NCBI GenBank assembly: GCA_000155435.1
Contig: DS990262.1
Location: 657,062-721,061, forward strand
Source: Clostridiales bacterium 1_7_47FAA
GTDB taxonomy: Bacteria; Bacillota; Clostridia; Lachnospirales; Lachnospiraceae
Reading direction: 5' to 3'
Length of the DNA: 64,000 nucleotides
Part shown: positions 25,061 to 34,200 of the stretch, in pieces
Numbering within the stretch: the first letter of the stretch is position 1
Layout of the letters: every line of letters begins with the position of its first letter
The notes under the pieces: model-generated
Database searches by the model: none
What the model was told of the DNA's origin: nothing
What the model saw: the letters and a program-made list of their open reading frames with translations, nothing else
Translations under genes and position numbers: made by a program

Positions 25061-25072
25061 CTGCATCCAATC

Positions 25073-26560
25073 CTACTTGGCAGGATAGAACCCGCTTGGG
25101 GATTCAGAAAGGTTAATCATGATATTCTTCATCTGCGTATAGTGTTCCAGGATTACCTTATGGGTTTCACGTCCAATGCCGGACTCCTTGTAGCCGCCAA
25201 AGGGTGAGCCTTCCGGTATCTGGTTGTATGTATTAACCCACATACGCCCTGTCTCAATGCCGCGGGATACGCGGATTGCCCGGTTGATGTCCCGGGTCCA
25301 TACGGCGCCGCCAAGGCCGTAAGCATTATCATTGGCCATGCGGATGACTTCGTCCTCATCCTTAAACCTGATGATGCAGGCAACCGGGCCAAAGATTTCC
25401 TCCTGCGCCACGCGCATGTCATTGGTCACATCAGCCAGCAGGGTTGGGCGCATGAAGCAGCCCTTGGCCAATTCGCCTTCCGTCACACGTTCGCCGCCGC
25501 AGATTACCCGGGCGCCTTCCTGTTTGCCGATTTCCACATAACTCAGTATCTTTTCCAGCTGGCGTTCATTAATCTGGCTGCCCATCTGGGTTTCAGGATC
25601 CCATGACACGCCGACTTTGACATTGTTAAATGCCTTTACCGCGTCTTCCAGGAATTTATCATAAATATCCTCATGTACAAATACCCGGGAACCGGCGCAG
25701 CACACCTGGCCCTGGTTGAACAGGATGCCTAACTGCAGGCCGTCAATGGCCTGTTCCCAGTTGCAGTCCGGGAAGAAGATGTTGGCAGACTTGCCGCCGA
25801 GTTCCAGTGTGGCGGGAATCAGCCGGTCCGCTGCTGCCAGCGCCACCTGCCGGCCAACCTCGGTAGAGCCGGTAAATGCCAGTTTGCGGAATCCTTTGTG
25901 TTCCAGCATATACTGCCCCGACTTGGAGCCGGAACCTGTGATTACATTGAATACTCCTTTTGGAACCACATCCTGAATAAGACGCGCAAATTCAAGCACG
26001 GAAAGGGATGTGTCGCTGGACGGCTTAAATACGGTACAGCATCCCGCTGCCAGCACCGGCGCCAGCTTCCAGGCAGCCATCAGGAACGGGAAGTTCCACG
26101 GTACGATCTGTCCCACAACGCCGATCGGTTCACGCAGGATAAGGGACAGGAACTGCTCATCCAGCACATTGGCGCTGCCTTCCTCCGCCAGGATGCAGCC
26201 TGCAAAATAGCGGAAATGCTTTGCGCTTAAAGGAATGTCGATTGCCATGGTCTCCCGGATGGGTTTGCCGTTGTCCAGGGACTCTACCATGGCCAGGTGC
26301 TCTGTATTATCATCTATGATGTCAGCGATTTTGTTGAGGATTCCTGCCCGTTCACTGGCAGGAACCTTTTTCCAGGTTTCAAAAGCCTTCCATGCGGCCT
26401 TCACTGCGTCATCCACATCTTCCTTGGTTGCCTGTGCACATTCAGCCAATTGTTCTCCGCTGGCAGGGCATCTGGTTGTGAAGAAAGCCTTGTCAGAGGC
26501 ATCGCGCCACTGGCCGTCAATATAAAGCTGATACCGTTCCTGAAGTTCTGGTTTGTTCAT
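25073..26560 (-). CDS. NAD(P)-dependent aldehyde dehydrogenase
   Basis: A 495-residue classical ALDH that oxidises an aldehyde to the acid. Cofactor site 'GQIVPWNFPFLMAAWKLAPVLAAG' (about 150-173), 'FTGSTEVGR' (about 229-237), general base in 'LELGGKSANI' (Glu253) and catalytic Cys287 in 'NQGQVCCAGSR' are all present. Lacking a CoA-type signature, it is an ordinary acid-forming enzyme; substrate unknown (betaine, phenylacetaldehyde and aliphatic aldehyde enzymes look alike). The ATG has an AGGAGGG site. It stands alone, with its own terminator. Confidence 0.92.
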   Translation of the reverse strand: MNKPELQERYQLYIDGQWRDASDKAFFTTRCPASGEQLAECAQATKEDVDDAVKAAWKAFETWKKVPASERAGILNKIADIIDDNTEHLAMVESLDNGKPIRETMAIDIPLSAKHFRYFAGCILAEEGSANVLDEQFLSLILREPIGVVGQIVPWNFPFLMAAWKLAPVLAAGCCTVFKPSSDTSLSVLEFARLIQDVVPKGVFNVITGSGSKSGQYMLEHKGFRKLAFTGSTEVGRQVALAAADRLIPATLELGGKSANIFFPDCNWEQAIDGLQLGILFNQGQVCCAGSRVFVHEDIYDKFLEDAVKAFNNVKVGVSWDPETQMGSQINERQLEKILSYVEIGKQEGARVICGGERVTEGELAKGCFMRPTLLADVTNDMRVAQEEIFGPVACIIRFKDEDEVIRMANDNAYGLGGAVWTRDINRAIRVSRGIETGRMWVNTYNQIPEGSPFGGYKESGIGRETHKVILEHYTQMKNIMINLSESPSGFYPAK

Positions 26561-26641
26561 TTAATCCCTCCTGTTTGTGATTGGTTGTTTATACGTGCCC
26601 GCGTATGAGTCTCCCTGAGACCCTGATTACTCATTTATTTA

Positions 26642-26670
26642 ACCATAACATTTTGTGAGATAAAAAGCAA
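26642..26670 (-). promoter_or_regulatory. possible promoter of the aldehyde dehydrogenase
   Basis: On the minus strand TTGCTT and TATGGT are 17 bp apart; the match to consensus is moderate. Confidence 0.35.
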
Positions 26671-26730
26671 TATTTGTTAAAATAATCTCATAATAGTTTA
26701 TAATTTAACATAATATTCAGTGATTTATGA

Positions 26731-26759
26731 TTGAAGTGTCAATAAATTCAGGTTATAAT
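26731..26759 (+). promoter_or_regulatory. sigma-A promoter of the small Cys-rich gene
   Basis: TTGAAG and TATAAT are separated by 17 bp, about 40 bp before the ATG at 26798. Confidence 0.65.
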
Positions 26760-26797
26760 TAGATAAGGTAAAATAATGATAAAGGAGGATTGCAGGA

Positions 26798-26998
26798 ATG
26801 GCTCAGGAGGACTCTGAAAAAATATGTTTCCAATATATCTGCCCCAGATACCCACGATGCGCCCGCGCCCGGGGCAAGGGGTGCTGTATTGAAGGCCCGG
26901 AGGATGGGACGCTTCTGGTTGGGAAGGAGGAGTGCGGGGCGGAGAATGGGTATTTGTTGTTTGTGGAGGAGGGAGGCGGTGCGGGTATAAAGTCATGA
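26798..26998 (+). CDS. small cysteine-rich protein of unknown function
   Basis: A 66-residue protein with seven cysteines in the first two thirds: the pattern C-x4-C-x5-C-x8-CC, then a further Cys in 'KEECGAENG'. The arrangement 'ICPRYPRCARARGKGCC' looks like a metal-binding or Fe-S/zinc knuckle, but I do not recognise a named family. No signal peptide or membrane helix. Support for a real gene is its own promoter (26731-26759) and an optimal AAAGGAGG site 8 nt before the ATG. An overlapping alternative frame has no such site. It is isolated, between divergent aldehyde dehydrogenase and the DeoR locus. Confidence 0.65.
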   Translation: MAQEDSEKICFQYICPRYPRCARARGKGCCIEGPEDGTLLVGKEECGAENGYLLFVEEGGGAGIKS

Positions 26999-27554
26999 TT
27001 TAAGGGCTGTGGCACCAATAGTTGGTACTTTGTTTATCAATAGGACAGAACTGGTTTTTATAGCGTCAGACATATTTGGCCGGCGGTATTTTTGCGCTGC
27101 TTACACATATTGATTATGGAATTCCATAGATACCATTATATTTCGCTTTCTTTGAATCCGTTCTTATGTTGCGTAAATATATTAAACATAAAACAGCAGG
27201 GGAAGTGGTTGCATAAATTATGTAAAAATTTATAAATTCAACACGAATATTCACATAAATATCCCCCTCTCCCCAGATATAGTCAAAACTGACTCTAAAT
27301 TATCATTGAATCTCATACTTTAACATGTTAAAATAGCCATAGAAAATGTGTTTTTGTAAGGGATTTCTCCAAATTTCTCCACAAATCAAATTAAATTTCC
27401 TTTTTCACTTTTGTTTATAAGGAGAATGCCACGAAAAATGGTGAAAAAAGAATGATTAACTTAAGAAAAAAAGTTTCGAAAAAAGTTTCTAGGAGAAACC
27501 ACGTGGAAAAGATGTGGAATTTGGATAAAAACGAAACGTTGGAGGGTGGGAATT
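26999..27554. other. AT-rich spacer and DeoR leader
   Basis: 556 bp without a supported gene. It holds the DeoR promoter and palindrome (27306-27334), two TTTCTCC direct repeats (27363-27380), a nine-codon ATG frame at 27427, and paired AAAGTTTC elements plus GTTTC-TAGGA-GAAAC at 27465-27500. Nothing is recognised at 26999-27300. Confidence 0.5.
27306..27334 (+). promoter_or_regulatory. promoter of the DeoR gene with embedded palindrome
   Basis: TTGAAT and TAAAAT are 17 bp apart. The perfect palindrome TTTAACATGTTAAA (27319-27332) sits in the spacer and overlaps the -10, as expected for a repressor site. The leader to 27555 is about 215 nt. Confidence 0.55.
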
Positions 27555-28352
27555 ATGCAGAATAAACGGCAGGAGGAAATTGTACGGTATTTGTCTGAGG
27601 TGAAGTTTTCAAAGATTGAACAGCTGGCAGAGGTGTTTCAGGTTTCCATTGAAACAATCCGCAGGGATTTGCTGGAACTGGAAAAGGATTCTTCGATTAA
27701 AAGAATCAGGGGAGGCGCTGTATATAACAATCTTCGGGCACAGGAGATGGAATTTGAACGGAAAATGGAAAAGCACCAGATGGAAAAACAGGCCATAGCA
27801 AGGCTGGCTTCTGAGTACATCAATGATGGGGATGCCATTGCCATGAGCAATGGAACCACCTCCCTTGCTTTGGCCCGCTGTCTGGCTGAGCGGAAGAACC
27901 AGCTGACCGTGATTACGAATTCACCAGATGTGGCCATTGTTTTAAATGAAAATAAAACCAGCAGCGTATACCTGACATCTGGCTACCTGCGTAAACACAA
28001 CCGGAGCCTGGTGGGCAGCATGAGCAGCGAAACATTGGGAAATTTCAGGGTGGATAAAGCCATTGTCAGTATTGACGGGATTTCCATCCAGGATGGGGTT
28101 ACGGAGTATAATACAGAGGAAGCCGCCGTGTTAAAAATGATGCTGGAGATTGGGCATACACGTATGGTGCTGTGTGAGTTCAGCAAGTTCAGTGAGGTGG
28201 CATTTAACAAAGTATGTTCCGCTGAACAGATTGATTATGTATTTACGGATTGGAATATTTCTTCAAAGGAGGTGAAGGCCTGGGCGGACATCAATGTGAA
28301 GGTGGTTGCTGCGTCCCAAAGCAGTGTGGAGAAGTCTTGGAATCATCAATAA
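27555..28352 (+). CDS. DeoR family transcriptional regulator
   Basis: A 265-residue repressor-type regulator: N-terminal HTH_DeoR (residues 1-57, 'QEEIVRYLSEVKFSKIEQLAEVFQVSIETIRRDLLELE' with the 'IKRIRGGAV' wing) and a C-terminal DeoRC sugar-phosphate-sensing domain (about 75-235, 'GDAIAMSNGTTSLALARCL', 'TNSPDVAIVL', 'VGSMSSETLGNFRVDKAIVSIDGIS'). I prefer ATG 27555 with the GGAGGG site over an in-frame GTG nine bases earlier. It directly precedes the amidohydrolase/ABC locus, separated by a terminator that contains the next promoter, and is its probable regulator. Confidence 0.88.
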   Translation: MQNKRQEEIVRYLSEVKFSKIEQLAEVFQVSIETIRRDLLELEKDSSIKRIRGGAVYNNLRAQEMEFERKMEKHQMEKQAIARLASEYINDGDAIAMSNGTTSLALARCLAERKNQLTVITNSPDVAIVLNENKTSSVYLTSGYLRKHNRSLVGSMSSETLGNFRVDKAIVSIDGISIQDGVTEYNTEEAAVLKMMLEIGHTRMVLCEFSKFSEVAFNKVCSAEQIDYVFTDWNISSKEVKAWADINVKVVAASQSSVEKSWNHQ

Positions 28353-28393
28353 AACAACAAACTTTTGTTGCAGAACATATGCATTATCCACAG

Positions 28394-28428
28394 AAAGCTG
28401 TCGATTGGTAGAATTGACAGCTTTTGTT
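28394..28428 (+). terminator. terminator after the DeoR gene
   Basis: AAAGCTGTC pairs with GACAGCTTT over a 14-nt loop, followed by TGTTCATTTTG. Its 3' arm contributes part of the next promoter's -35 box. Confidence 0.65.
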
Positions 28429-28442
28429 CATTTTGTTAAGAT
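28414..28442 (+). promoter_or_regulatory. sigma-A promoter of the amidohydrolase-ABC locus
   Basis: A perfect TTGACA is 17 bp before TAAGAT, giving a 33-nt leader before the ATG at 28482. The -35 lies in the 3' arm of the DeoR terminator. Confidence 0.65.
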
Positions 28443-28481
28443 GTGATTAACGAAAATTCAGAAAAATGTGGAGATTGCACA

Positions 28482-29855
28482 ATGAAACAGGAAAAAAGCT
28501 TGATTGTAAATGGTAAAGTAGTGCTGCCGGATTGTGTATCCGAGGTATCCGTTTTAGTGGAAAACGGGAAAATCAAGGCGTTACTGGATAAGGAAATGGA
28601 GCAGCCCGCAGGATGTGAAATAATCGATGCGGCAGGAAAGATTGTCATGCCGGGTATGATTGATACCCATAACCATATGGCTGATCCAGGGCCATATAAC
28701 TTTAGGGAAGATTGGTACTGCGGCTCCTGCAGCGCTGCTTCCGGAGGTATTACTACCATATGTGATATGCCCCTTCCGTCAGAGCCAGCCACTGTTGATA
28801 AATCCGGTTTTGAACTGAAGAAGGGAATCGCCGGGGAACGGTCGGTGGTAGATTTTGCTTTATGGGGAGGGTTAATCCCATCCAGCATCAAGGACATGAA
28901 AGAGATGCATGACCTGGGATGCGTTGGATTCAAAGGATTCATGAGTTTTGCCACGGAGGCATATCCCAGGATATCAGACGGATACCTGGTGGAGGGGATG
29001 CGGACAGCGGCGGCCTTCCATGGTCTTATTGCACTTCATGCAGAGAATGCAGAGGTGGCGGATTTTGGCTGTAAGCATTACTCACAGATTCGTTGTGAGG
29101 ATGAGGCATGTTTTGATGAAGCCCGGCCATGGTGGACTGAGTATGATGCAATCCAGCGCGCAGTCCTGTTTGCAAAAATGACAGGAGCCAGGTTGGAAAT
29201 CTGCCATACCACAATCAGCCAGGGCGTGGAATTGATGCAGAATGCAAAAAAAGAAGGGGTTGGTGTATATGTTGAGACATGTCCGCATTATCTTATTTTT
29301 GACAGGGATGTACTCAGGGAGAAGAAATCATTTGCAAAGTGCACGCCGCCTTTCCGAAGCAGGGAAAATATTGAAAAGATGTGGAAATATGTAATGGATG
29401 GAGCCATTGATGTCATAGGATCGGACCATGGTCCCTATACAGATGAAGAAAAAGTAAAGGAACATGACTTCTGGAAAGAACCGTGCGGTTTCGGATGTAA
29501 TGACGTCATGCTGGCAGCCATGATTTCGGAGGGTGTAAACAGGCGTGGTTTAACATGGGAAAGGCTTGCGGCCCTTACATCGGGGAATGCGGCGAAGATG
29601 CTGGGCATGTATCCCAGGAAAGGAAACCTTCTGCCAGGAGCAGATGCCGACATAATCTTCATCGACCCTGAGGAGACATGGAGTTATGACGGAAGTAAGT
29701 CCTTTTCAAAGACAAAGAGTACGAAAGGCCCATACCAGGGAATGGAACTTAAGGGACGCGTAACAGATACGTATGTGCGGGGCCAGCGGGTGTATGGGGA
29801 TGGCGCCATTCTTTGCCAGCCTGGATACGGAACATTTGTCAGATGTGAGGCATAA
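28482..29855 (+). CDS. allantoinase/dihydroorotase-like cyclic amidohydrolase
   Basis: A 457-residue amidohydrolase-superfamily enzyme that should open a cyclic amide. Metal ligands: 'GMIDTHNHMADPG' (His63, His65), the carbamylated Lys151 in 'GFKGFM', His in 'LIALHAEN' and 'LEICHTT', and Asp in 'DVIGSDHGPYTDEE'. The segment 'ICDMPLPSEPATVDKSGFELKKG' resembles allantoinase more than hydantoinase or dihydroorotase. No allantoate or purine-degradation genes lie nearby, so the true substrate may be another hydantoin or cyclic ureide. ATG 28482 has a GGAG site 8 nt upstream. First gene of the locus; 33 bp to the next. Confidence 0.82.
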   Translation: MKQEKSLIVNGKVVLPDCVSEVSVLVENGKIKALLDKEMEQPAGCEIIDAAGKIVMPGMIDTHNHMADPGPYNFREDWYCGSCSAASGGITTICDMPLPSEPATVDKSGFELKKGIAGERSVVDFALWGGLIPSSIKDMKEMHDLGCVGFKGFMSFATEAYPRISDGYLVEGMRTAAAFHGLIALHAENAEVADFGCKHYSQIRCEDEACFDEARPWWTEYDAIQRAVLFAKMTGARLEICHTTISQGVELMQNAKKEGVGVYVETCPHYLIFDRDVLREKKSFAKCTPPFRSRENIEKMWKYVMDGAIDVIGSDHGPYTDEEKVKEHDFWKEPCGFGCNDVMLAAMISEGVNRRGLTWERLAALTSGNAAKMLGMYPRKGNLLPGADADIIFIDPEETWSYDGSKSFSKTKSTKGPYQGMELKGRVTDTYVRGQRVYGDGAILCQPGYGTFVRCEA

Positions 29856-29888
29856 GGATAAAATCATTCAGAATGAAGGGAGGAGAAA

Positions 29889-30899
29889 ATGAAGATTATA
29901 GAAGGTTTTAAGGAGAGGGACCGATGCGCCCGCTCAGTTTTCAGCCACAATGGCCTGTCATATGAGCTGATACCGGAATATGGGAATTTTCCCGAAGAAT
30001 TTGAGTTTTCCATGTATTCCGGCGGCTGCTGCGATAGGGAGGACAACCTGTTCCTGATGTGCCGTGATACGGAACATCCTGTGGTGATGCTGGATGCCAG
30101 GGGAAATTACGTAAAGAGCTTTGGAAAAGGCCTGTTTCAGGAAGTACACAGCCTGTGTGTAACAATGGATGATACGCTTTTGTGTGTGGATACGGGACTA
30201 CATGTAATCCGTGAACTGACAAAGGACGGGGGATGGATCAGGGATTTAGGCAATCTGGGAATCCCCAGCGACAGCGGGTTTGAGAAAGATGTATGGCGCA
30301 GGATGCAGCGCAGGGGAAAGATTGTTCCCACGGATGTGCTGTTTGACAAAGGCTGGTCCTTCTGGGCCGGGGTGCAGACCATCAGGCGTGCGGCGCCTCC
30401 CTTTAACAGGCCAACGGGAGTCTGTATGGGGCCTTCTGGCGATATCTTTGTCAGCGATGGTTATGGCAATGCGGCGGTCCACCGTTTCTCCAGGGATGGC
30501 GCCCTGTTAAAAACATGGGGTGGTCCAGGGGATGAGCCTGGTAAATTCTACGTTCCACACAGCCTGTGGGTTGATAAACTTAACAGGGTCTGGGTAGGGG
30601 ACCGGGAGGCCAACAGTGTACATGTGTTTGACGAAAACGGCGAGGTATTGGCCTACATGAGTGAGAACCTGTACCAGCCCACGGGCATTTGGGCCGATGA
30701 TACATATGTCTATATTGCGGAACGGGGAGGGGGACTCACCATTGCCAATATGGATATGGAAATCGTGGCGCAGCTTGGATTCTATAATTCACCCATCCGC
30801 GCCCATGGCATGTGCGGCAATTCAAAGGGAGAGCTGTTCCTGATGCCGCTTTCCACCTATGACCGTCACTTTTTGATGAAACTTGTGCCACTAAAATAG
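29889..30899 (+). CDS. NHL-repeat beta-propeller protein
   Basis: A 336-residue protein built from NHL-type blades: 'FMCRD..HPVVMLDARGNYVKSFGKG', 'PFNRPTGVCMGPSGDIFVSDGYGNAAVHRFSRDGALLKTWGGPGDEPGKFYVPHSLWVDKLNRVWVGDREANSVHVFDENGEV' and a terminal 'PTGIWADDTYVYIAERGGGLTIANM'. The family includes gluconolactonase-like and peptide-amidating-lyase-like enzymes as well as binding propellers. There is no signal peptide, so it is cytoplasmic. Its placement between two amidohydrolases suggests a lactonase- or lyase-like step, which is inference. GGGAGGAG precedes the ATG. Confidence 0.72.
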   Translation: MKIIEGFKERDRCARSVFSHNGLSYELIPEYGNFPEEFEFSMYSGGCCDREDNLFLMCRDTEHPVVMLDARGNYVKSFGKGLFQEVHSLCVTMDDTLLCVDTGLHVIRELTKDGGWIRDLGNLGIPSDSGFEKDVWRRMQRRGKIVPTDVLFDKGWSFWAGVQTIRRAAPPFNRPTGVCMGPSGDIFVSDGYGNAAVHRFSRDGALLKTWGGPGDEPGKFYVPHSLWVDKLNRVWVGDREANSVHVFDENGEVLAYMSENLYQPTGIWADDTYVYIAERGGGLTIANMDMEIVAQLGFYNSPIRAHGMCGNSKGELFLMPLSTYDRHFLMKLVPLK

Positions 30900-30948
30900 T
30901 ACATGGTATTTAAAACAATAAAACCAATGATTAGAAAGGAAGAGTAAA

Positions 30949-32220
30949 ATGAAAAAAGTCTTATCCCTAGTTATGGCATGTGCATTAACCTTTAGCTTAA
31001 CCGCATGTTCAGGAGGAAACTCACCTGCGCCTTCATCAAACGCCGATACAACGGCCCAGGCACAGAACGGAGCAGACAAGCCCGCAGACGGGGCTGCGCA
31101 GGCGGCTGCTGACAGCGATGAACCCATTGTAATCGGTTTCCTGGGCTGGTCTTCAGGACCTGACTCGCTGTACGGCCTGGTTCCACAGTATCTTTTGACT
31201 GACTACTTTAAAGAGGTCAACCTAAACGGCGGCTGGCTGGGACGTGAGATTGATTTCCGTACCTACGATGTGTCCGGGCTGGGCGGCGATTTCTCTGAAG
31301 CCGTAAATGCCACCAACAAACTGATCCAGGCTGGCGTGGATGTCATCATTGGACCGTCTAACTCCACCCAGAGCACGGCTGTAGCCGAAATCTGTAACCG
31401 TGAAGGCGTACTCCATATCCCCTCTGGTTCGTCCGCTATTGTTACAGTGGATGAGAAAGGTGAGACGCGTCCATGGACCTTCCGTGCAGGACCGGAAAAC
31501 AGTGATTTCCTGATTAACATTGCCAATTACGCTTACCATGAACTGAACAATCCCAAGATTGCCGTTCTGTATGAGACAACCCAGATTGACTGTGTTAACA
31601 TGCGCGACACCTTTGTAAGTACCCTGGAGAGTCTGGGAGGCACATTCGTAGGTGAGGCAACGTATCAGATTGATGACCAGGAATTCCGCGCACAGTTGAG
31701 GAACCTGGCTGAGAAAGACCCTGATTATATCTTCATGCCTGCTATGGGCTATAAAGAAATCGGCTACGTGGCAAACCAGCTTAAGGAACTGGGATATGCG
31801 GATGAGATTAAGATGCTGACCATTTCAACGGCTGACAACGCAGACCTTCTGACGCTGGCCGGGCCGGCCCTGGAGGGATGTATCTTTAATACGACTGCCG
31901 ATATGAGCAGTGACCGCTTTACGGAGATTACCAAACAGTATTATGAGAATCACGGTGCCAGCGGAATGGCGCTTCACGTAGACGGACTGGTTTCCTTTAA
32001 CGAAGCAAAGCTGGTGGAATATGCCATTAATACAGCCGGTTCCACGGACCCTGAAGCCATGCGCAAGGCCCTTGAGGAAGCAGATTCCATTGACCTGATT
32101 ACATGCCCTGTCAAGGGATATGATGAACACCACAATTTAATAGGCTTTGAGTATAATGTGGTTACGGTAAAAGACAGTGAGTTTGTCAGCCTGGGTGCAT
32201 ACGCTACTCCTGTAAAGTAA
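30949..32220 (+). CDS. LIV-type ABC transporter substrate-binding lipoprotein
   Basis: A 423-residue lipoprotein: signal peptide with lipobox 'LTAC' (Cys20), a Ser/Ala/Gly linker to about residue 55, then a Peripla_BP_6 domain ('IVIGFLGWSSGPDSLYGL', 'LIQAGVDVIIGPSNSTQSTAVAEICNREGVLHIPSGSSA', 'FRAGPENSDF'). It captures the substrate outside the cell for the permeases and ATPases encoded next. The family binds branched-chain amino acids, amides, urea or aromatic compounds; the ligand cannot be told, but the neighbouring amidohydrolases point to a nitrogen-rich compound. A hairpin after the gene (32282) may set higher expression. Confidence 0.88.
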   Translation: MKKVLSLVMACALTFSLTACSGGNSPAPSSNADTTAQAQNGADKPADGAAQAAADSDEPIVIGFLGWSSGPDSLYGLVPQYLLTDYFKEVNLNGGWLGREIDFRTYDVSGLGGDFSEAVNATNKLIQAGVDVIIGPSNSTQSTAVAEICNREGVLHIPSGSSAIVTVDEKGETRPWTFRAGPENSDFLINIANYAYHELNNPKIAVLYETTQIDCVNMRDTFVSTLESLGGTFVGEATYQIDDQEFRAQLRNLAEKDPDYIFMPAMGYKEIGYVANQLKELGYADEIKMLTISTADNADLLTLAGPALEGCIFNTTADMSSDRFTEITKQYYENHGASGMALHVDGLVSFNEAKLVEYAINTAGSTDPEAMRKALEEADSIDLITCPVKGYDEHHNLIGFEYNVVTVKDSEFVSLGAYATPVK

Positions 32221-32281
32221 CAGTTGATTCTTATCAGCGGCATGTTTTCACATGTCTGAAGTTAAAAAAGCGCAAATGCAG

Positions 32282-32322
32282 GCCGTCTGTTGTCATGAAC
32301 TTGATCATGTGGCGCAGACGGC
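32282..32322 (+). terminator. attenuator-type hairpin between SBP and permease genes
   Basis: GCCGTCTG pairs with CAGACGGC and the inner CATGA with TCATG; only a weak T-rich tail (TGTATTTATT) follows. Probably partial termination or 3'-end protection of the SBP message. Confidence 0.55.
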
Positions 32323-32407
32323 TGTATTTATTACAAAAGGGTAATCTATCTTTAAATGACCCTGTCTCCAGAGATGTGGGAATGAACGAGAGAGAGGTAA
32401 ATGACTT

Positions 32408-33286
32408 ATGAATATGTTTTTACAGCAGCTGGTCACGGGTATCTCAATCGGCAGCGTTTATGCATTGTTGGCTGTGGGTTACGCGCTGGTATTCAGTGTG
32501 TTTAACTTTTCCAACTTTGGTTTTGGACCTGTCATGATGTTGGGGGCCTTTGCGGCGTTTTATGCGATTCCGGCTTTGAACCTTCCATTGTTTCCGTCTA
32601 TCCTGCTGGCCATGGTGGTGGCAGGAATCGTATCCTTTATCATGGAACTGACCGTATACCGTCCCATGCGTCAGAAAAAGACACTGAAGCTGTACCTGAT
32701 GATTGCCGGACTTGGAATCAACACCTTTGTCCCCAATGCCGCCATTCAGATTTTCGGAGGCGGGGTACACGCCTTCCCGTCGGACTGGGCACGTGTCACC
32801 ATTCAGATGGGCGGTGTTGCGGTCCCGCGTTCAGACATCCTTGCAGCGGTATTGTCCATCCTGATGCTGGCCGGCCTTTGGATTTTCCTTTACAATACCC
32901 GTATGGGATTAGGTATCCGCGCCAGCTCCTTTGACACCAATACCGCCAGCCTTATGGGGATTAACGTGAACTTTGTGGCCATGGTTGTCTTCCTGCTGTC
33001 CGGTGCGGCCGCCGGTCTTGCGGGCTGTTTTTACGGAATGAAATATTCTGTGTTCCCCAGCATGGGAGCCATTGCGAATAAGGGGTTCGTGGCAGCCACC
33101 ATCGGCGGTCTGGGAAGCCTTACAGGCGCCGTGATATCCGGCCTGCTGCTGGGATTCCTGGAAACCATGATTGCCGGATATGTGTCATCCACGTACCGCG
33201 ACCTGATTGCGTATGCAATGCTGGTCATTGTTCTGATTTTCATGCCCAATGGTATTCTTGGCAAGGGCATGCACGATAAAATTTAG
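32408..33286 (+). CDS. LivH-type ABC permease
   Basis: A 292-residue inner membrane permease of the branched-chain amino acid (HAAT) family with about eight helices. The start 'QQLVTGISIGSVYALLAVGYALVFSVFNFSNFGFGPVMMLGAF' and the C-terminal 'KGFVAATIGGLGSLTGAVISGLLLGFLE' coupling region are diagnostic of LivH. It pairs with the next gene (LivM) to form the channel; 11 bp separate them. An AGAGAGGTAA site precedes the ATG. Confidence 0.9.
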   Translation: MNMFLQQLVTGISIGSVYALLAVGYALVFSVFNFSNFGFGPVMMLGAFAAFYAIPALNLPLFPSILLAMVVAGIVSFIMELTVYRPMRQKKTLKLYLMIAGLGINTFVPNAAIQIFGGGVHAFPSDWARVTIQMGGVAVPRSDILAAVLSILMLAGLWIFLYNTRMGLGIRASSFDTNTASLMGINVNFVAMVVFLLSGAAAGLAGCFYGMKYSVFPSMGAIANKGFVAATIGGLGSLTGAVISGLLLGFLETMIAGYVSSTYRDLIAYAMLVIVLIFMPNGILGKGMHDKI

Positions 33287-33297
33287 GGGGTGTAGAT

Positions 33298-34197
33298 GTG
33301 GGATATATAGAAGGCATTACCATTAGTACATGTATTAATATCGTGTGTGTCTGCGGTCTGGTCATCCTGACCGGTTATACCGGCCTGTTTTCCATGGGAC
33401 ACGCCTGTTTCATGTGTCTGGGAGCATATGCTTCGGCAATCCTGACAAAGTATTACAGTGTGCCGTTTTTAATTGCCCTGCTTGTAGGCGGGGCCGTGGC
33501 CGGACTGCTGAGTCTGGTAATCGGCGTCCCGACCCTGCGGGGGAAGATGAGCGCGGACTGTTTTGCCATTGCAACGCTTGGGTTCGGGGAAGCGGTGCGG
33601 ATTATAATGAGCAATATATCGCACCCGTATTTTGGCGGTGCAAGGGGGATGTCCGGCATCATGCCGTATACAACCCTTCCATGGGCAGTGGGCCTTGCGT
33701 TGGCTGCAATCATACTGACCATCAATTATGCCAGGTCCCAGCACGGCAGGATTGCGCTGGCAATCAGGGACCATCAGGATGCATCTGAGCTTATTGGTGT
33801 TAATGTGTTCCATGAAAAAATCAAATCCTTGGTGTACAGCGCATTTTTCTGCGGTGTGGGCGGCGGCATGATGGCCCACTATTATACATACATGGTACCG
33901 AATGTATTTAACGCAACCGTATCCAATAACCTGCTGACTTCCGTTGTCCTGGGCGGTGTCAGTTCTGTAACCGGTCCGTCCCTGGGCACGGCTATCCTGA
34001 CCTTTACCCCAGAGGTGCTGCGGTTCCTGTCCAACTGGCGTCTGGCAATCTATGGTCTGGTCCTGGTCATCATCATGCGTGTGCGTCCCGAGGGGCTATT
34101 GGGCTATAAGGAAGTTTACCAGCCCTTTGTCCGTCTTATGAAGAGGGGAATCAGCAAGATAAAAGGCAGCCGGGCTTCCGGTTCAAAGGAGGGATAA
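33298..34197 (+). CDS. LivM-type ABC permease
   Basis: A 299-residue permease, partner of the LivH-type protein. 'GLVILTGYTGLFSMGHACFMCLGAYASAIL' and 'VPTLRGKMSADCFAIATLGFGEAVRIIM' are LivM signatures, and 'VVLGGVSSVTGPSLGTAILTF' is the ATPase-contact loop. Translation most likely begins at GTG 33298 after AGGGGG; the overlapping ATG at 33296 is out of frame. A basic tail (KIKGSRASGSK) ends the protein 3 bp before the ATPase gene. Confidence 0.9.
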   Translation: MGYIEGITISTCINIVCVCGLVILTGYTGLFSMGHACFMCLGAYASAILTKYYSVPFLIALLVGGAVAGLLSLVIGVPTLRGKMSADCFAIATLGFGEAVRIIMSNISHPYFGGARGMSGIMPYTTLPWAVGLALAAIILTINYARSQHGRIALAIRDHQDASELIGVNVFHEKIKSLVYSAFFCGVGGGMMAHYYTYMVPNVFNATVSNNLLTSVVLGGVSSVTGPSLGTAILTFTPEVLRFLSNWRLAIYGLVLVIIMRVRPEGLLGYKEVYQPFVRLMKRGISKIKGSRASGSKEG

Positions 34198-34200
34198 GTT

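Noticed and set aside
24770-25066. Minus-strand Ser/Leu/Pro-rich frame
   Set aside because: It is the complement of the purine-rich tract and runs across the aldehyde dehydrogenase terminator.
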